Assembly: GCF_013409255.1 (NCBI RefSeq)
Contig: NZ_JACCAS010000002.1
Span: 1,922,001-1,986,000, forward strand
DNA length: 64,000 nucleotides
Source: Paraburkholderia bryophila
GTDB lineage: Bacteria; Pseudomonadota; Gammaproteobacteria; Burkholderiales; Burkholderiaceae
Direction: 5' to 3'
Within the stretch, counting starts at the first letter, position 1. Each line of letters starts with the position of its first letter. Below, one piece after another: positions 62,323-64,000 of the stretch. Below the pieces are notes generated by a model. The model did not search any database, was not told the origin of the DNA, and saw nothing but the letters and a program-made list of their open reading frames with translations. Made by a program: the position numbers and the translations under genes.

Positions 62323-63396
62323 TCACACGCCTTCGCGTACGTCGACTCGATAAGTCGTGACTTGCCGGTACGTGTCGCCGGCTCGCACGATTCCCCGTTC
62401 CTGCGCGGCCATATTGACCTGGTTCGGAAAACCGCCCGCTTCGAGACACAAGCCGGCATGCGCCTGGTAGGTGATACCGCCGCGCCCTTTCTCGCCATTC
62501 AGCCAGTTGCCGGTATAAAACTGTAAGCCGCGTTGATCGGTCGAGACGGTCAATTCGCGTCCACTGCCTGGGTCGTACGCGCAGGCAACTGGGCGCAATG
62601 GCGATGTACCGGTGTCGGCAGCATCGTGTAGCACGTAGCAATGATCGAATCCATGCGCCCGTGCCAGTTGCGCATGGGGCCAGTCCAGACGTGCGCCAAT
62701 CGGTGCGCTTTGCCGGAAATCGAACGCATTGCCCGCGACTTCCGCAAGCTGGCACGGAATCATTGCCGCGTCGACTTCGAAGAAACGCTCGGCGTCGATC
62801 GACAACACGTGACCGCGAATATCCGTGCCTGGGCGGCCAGTCAGATTGAAGTAGGGATGGCTCGTCAGATTGAGCGGCGTCGCGGCGTCGGTGATCGCTT
62901 CATAGGCAAGGGTCAGTGTGCCGTCGTCGTCGAGCGTGTAGCGCACTTGCGTGGTCACGTTGCCCGGGAAACCGGCGTCGCCTTCGGGCGACTCCAGCCG
63001 CATGAGCAGCGCGCCGTTGTCCTCGCTCACGTCCCACAGCGCGCGATGAAAACCCACGGTGCCGCCATGCAACAGGTTCGCGCCTTCGTTGCGGTCGAGT
63101 GTGTACTCGATACCGTCGAGCGTGAAGCGCGCATCCGCAATGCGGTTCGCCCAACGGCCGATCAAGCCGCCCATGTAAGTGGTGGCCGTCACGTAGTCGG
63201 CGGGCGTGTCATGACCAAGCAGAATATCGCCGAGACGCCCCGCGCGATCCGGCGCATGCCAAGACACCAATGTCGCGCCCAGATCGCTGATGGCGACTTT
63301 CATGCCGTGCGCGTTGCGCAGCGTGAAGAGCCGGACGGGATCGCCGCCGCGCAACGTGCCCCACGGCTCGGAAGAAAGGTGTGTGATGCTGATCAT
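62323..63396 (-). CDS. galM: Aldose 1-epimerase (galactose mutarotase)
   Basis: Interconverts alpha and beta anomers of aldoses. The 357 residues contain NEGANLLHGGTVGFHRALWDV (first catalytic His region), ATPLNLTSHPYFNLTG (catalytic His near 182) and HAGLCLEAGGFPNQVNM (catalytic Glu near 321). It is 33 bases downstream of a XylR-type regulator on the same strand, so it probably belongs to a pentose (xylose/arabinose) utilisation cluster continuing beyond the window. Confidence 0.94.
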   Translation of the reverse strand: MISITHLSSEPWGTLRGGDPVRLFTLRNAHGMKVAISDLGATLVSWHAPDRAGRLGDILLGHDTPADYVTATTYMGGLIGRWANRIADARFTLDGIEYTLDRNEGANLLHGGTVGFHRALWDVSEDNGALLMRLESPEGDAGFPGNVTTQVRYTLDDDGTLTLAYEAITDAATPLNLTSHPYFNLTGRPGTDIRGHVLSIDAERFFEVDAAMIPCQLAEVAGNAFDFRQSAPIGARLDWPHAQLARAHGFDHCYVLHDAADTGTSPLRPVACAYDPGSGRELTVSTDQRGLQFYTGNWLNGEKGRGGITYQAHAGLCLEAGGFPNQVNMAAQERGIVRAGDTYRQVTTYRVDVREGV

Positions 63397-63429
63397 GGCG
63401 TCGGTCGGAATAAGAGAGTAAAGGCGCGC

Positions 63430-64000
63430 TCAGTCGGGCATTGGCGTCGACGTTTGCGCCGCATTCGCGCGGTCCTGGTACTCGCGCGGCGTGCAGCCGA
63501 GCTCACGCCGAAACACCGCGTACATGTACTGCAGCGACGTGAAGCCGCAGCGGATCGCGACCTCCGCGCTGGACGCGTCGCGTTTGGCCAGCAGTGCTTT
63601 CGCGACGTCGAGTTTATGGTGCAGGATTTCCTGGTGCACGGTGCATTGCCGTTCGCGCCGGAAGTACTCTTCGAGCGACGAACGCGACACGCCCACGTAA
63701 TCGGCCACCTGCTCGGTGCGAATGCCCTGGCACGCGTACTGGCGAATAAAGTGCCGCGCACGCATCACATACGGACTCGCAAGCGGCTGATGTTTGGTCG
63801 ACTCAAGCACGTTGATACCGACCGGCGGCACGAGAATGCGCCGCCCAGGAAAACGCGCGCCGTGCAGCATCTGATGCAACAAATGGGCGGCGGTGCGGCC
63901 CATTTCGTCGGTGCCCTGAATGACCGACGAAAGCGGAATGCGCGTCAGCGTGCGCGTGAGCGGATCGTTGTCGATGCCGATAATCGCCACTTCCTCGGGC
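63430..64000 (-). CDS. XylR-type AraC regulator, truncated at the window edge
   Basis: The C-terminal 190 residues are present; the gene continues past 64000. The visible N-terminal part (AIIGIDNDPLTRTLTRIPLSSVIQGTDEMGRTAAHLLHQMLHG) is the LacI/PBP-like sugar domain, and the C-terminal AraC helix-turn-helix has IRTEQVADYVGVSRSSLEEYFRRERQCTVHQEILHHKLDVAKALL and GFTSLQYMYAVFRRELGCTPREYQ. This domain pairing is that of the D-xylose regulator XylR. It lies just upstream of galM. Confidence 0.85.
   Translation of the reverse strand, partial: PEEVAIIGIDNDPLTRTLTRIPLSSVIQGTDEMGRTAAHLLHQMLHGARFPGRRILVPPVGINVLESTKHQPLASPYVMRARHFIRQYACQGIRTEQVADYVGVSRSSLEEYFRRERQCTVHQEILHHKLDVAKALLAKRDASSAEVAIRCGFTSLQYMYAVFRRELGCTPREYQDRANAAQTSTPMPD

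Overview
The window looks like a chromosome segment of a GC-rich betaproteobacterium of the Burkholderia/Paraburkholderia group. This rests on family-level recognition of the proteins (OpcP-type porin, BPSS1780-type membrane protein, DUF4148 protein, H-NS-like protein ending in HFRC, PcaQ/PcaHG), the high GC content and the gene order. No database search was possible.

Positions 1-28,800 are mostly core genome. An ohrR-ohr peroxide-response pair is followed by thrB with a membrane protein, a small exported protein and AMP nucleosidase. Next come a split chromate transporter with a divergent LysR gene, a LOG protein, polA, ndh, a dienelactone-hydrolase-like protein, a mercaptopyruvate sulfurtransferase and a lone Rieske oxygenase. 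The isoprenoid run xseB-ispA-dxs leads into folE2, then tsaD, a flavoprotein, and the macromolecular-synthesis operon rpsU-yqeY-dnaG-rpoD. In that operon rpsU is frameshifted. A tRNA gene with anticodon CAU but a long variable arm follows rpoD.

Positions 28,800-38,700 are more variable. They hold a sigma-54-type promoter before a tiny ORF, an orphan terminator, an intact porin, a porin pseudogene with three single-base indels, a one-domain IS5-type ORF, a chemoreceptor, a Crp-type regulator with a palindrome upstream, an acyl-CoA synthetase and a cold-shock gene.

Positions 38,700-64,000 carry catabolic and regulatory genes. These include a LysE exporter, an H-NS-like protein, a penicillin-binding endopeptidase, the protocatechuate genes pcaHG with divergent pcaQ, and a 4-hydroxyphenylpyruvate-dioxygenase-like gene behind a heptamer repeat. 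A probable 2-oxoadipate to 2-oxoglutarate module (DUF1338/HglS plus a D-2-hydroxyglutarate-dehydrogenase-like flavoprotein) follows. Then come an AT-rich insert with an unknown gene, a GST/TetR/oxygenase-like cluster, two divergent DJ-1/PfpI genes, a tautomerase/LysR pair, and an unknown 434-residue protein whose ribosome-binding site lies inside a hairpin. The window ends with a polyamine-binding protein, galM and a truncated XylR-type regulator.

The most unusual signals are the class-II-shaped CAU tRNA after rpoD, the hairpin that sequesters the ribosome-binding site at 58,124-58,181, the sigma-54 promoter at 29,015, the broken rpsU and the four-hairpin run between dxs and folE2.
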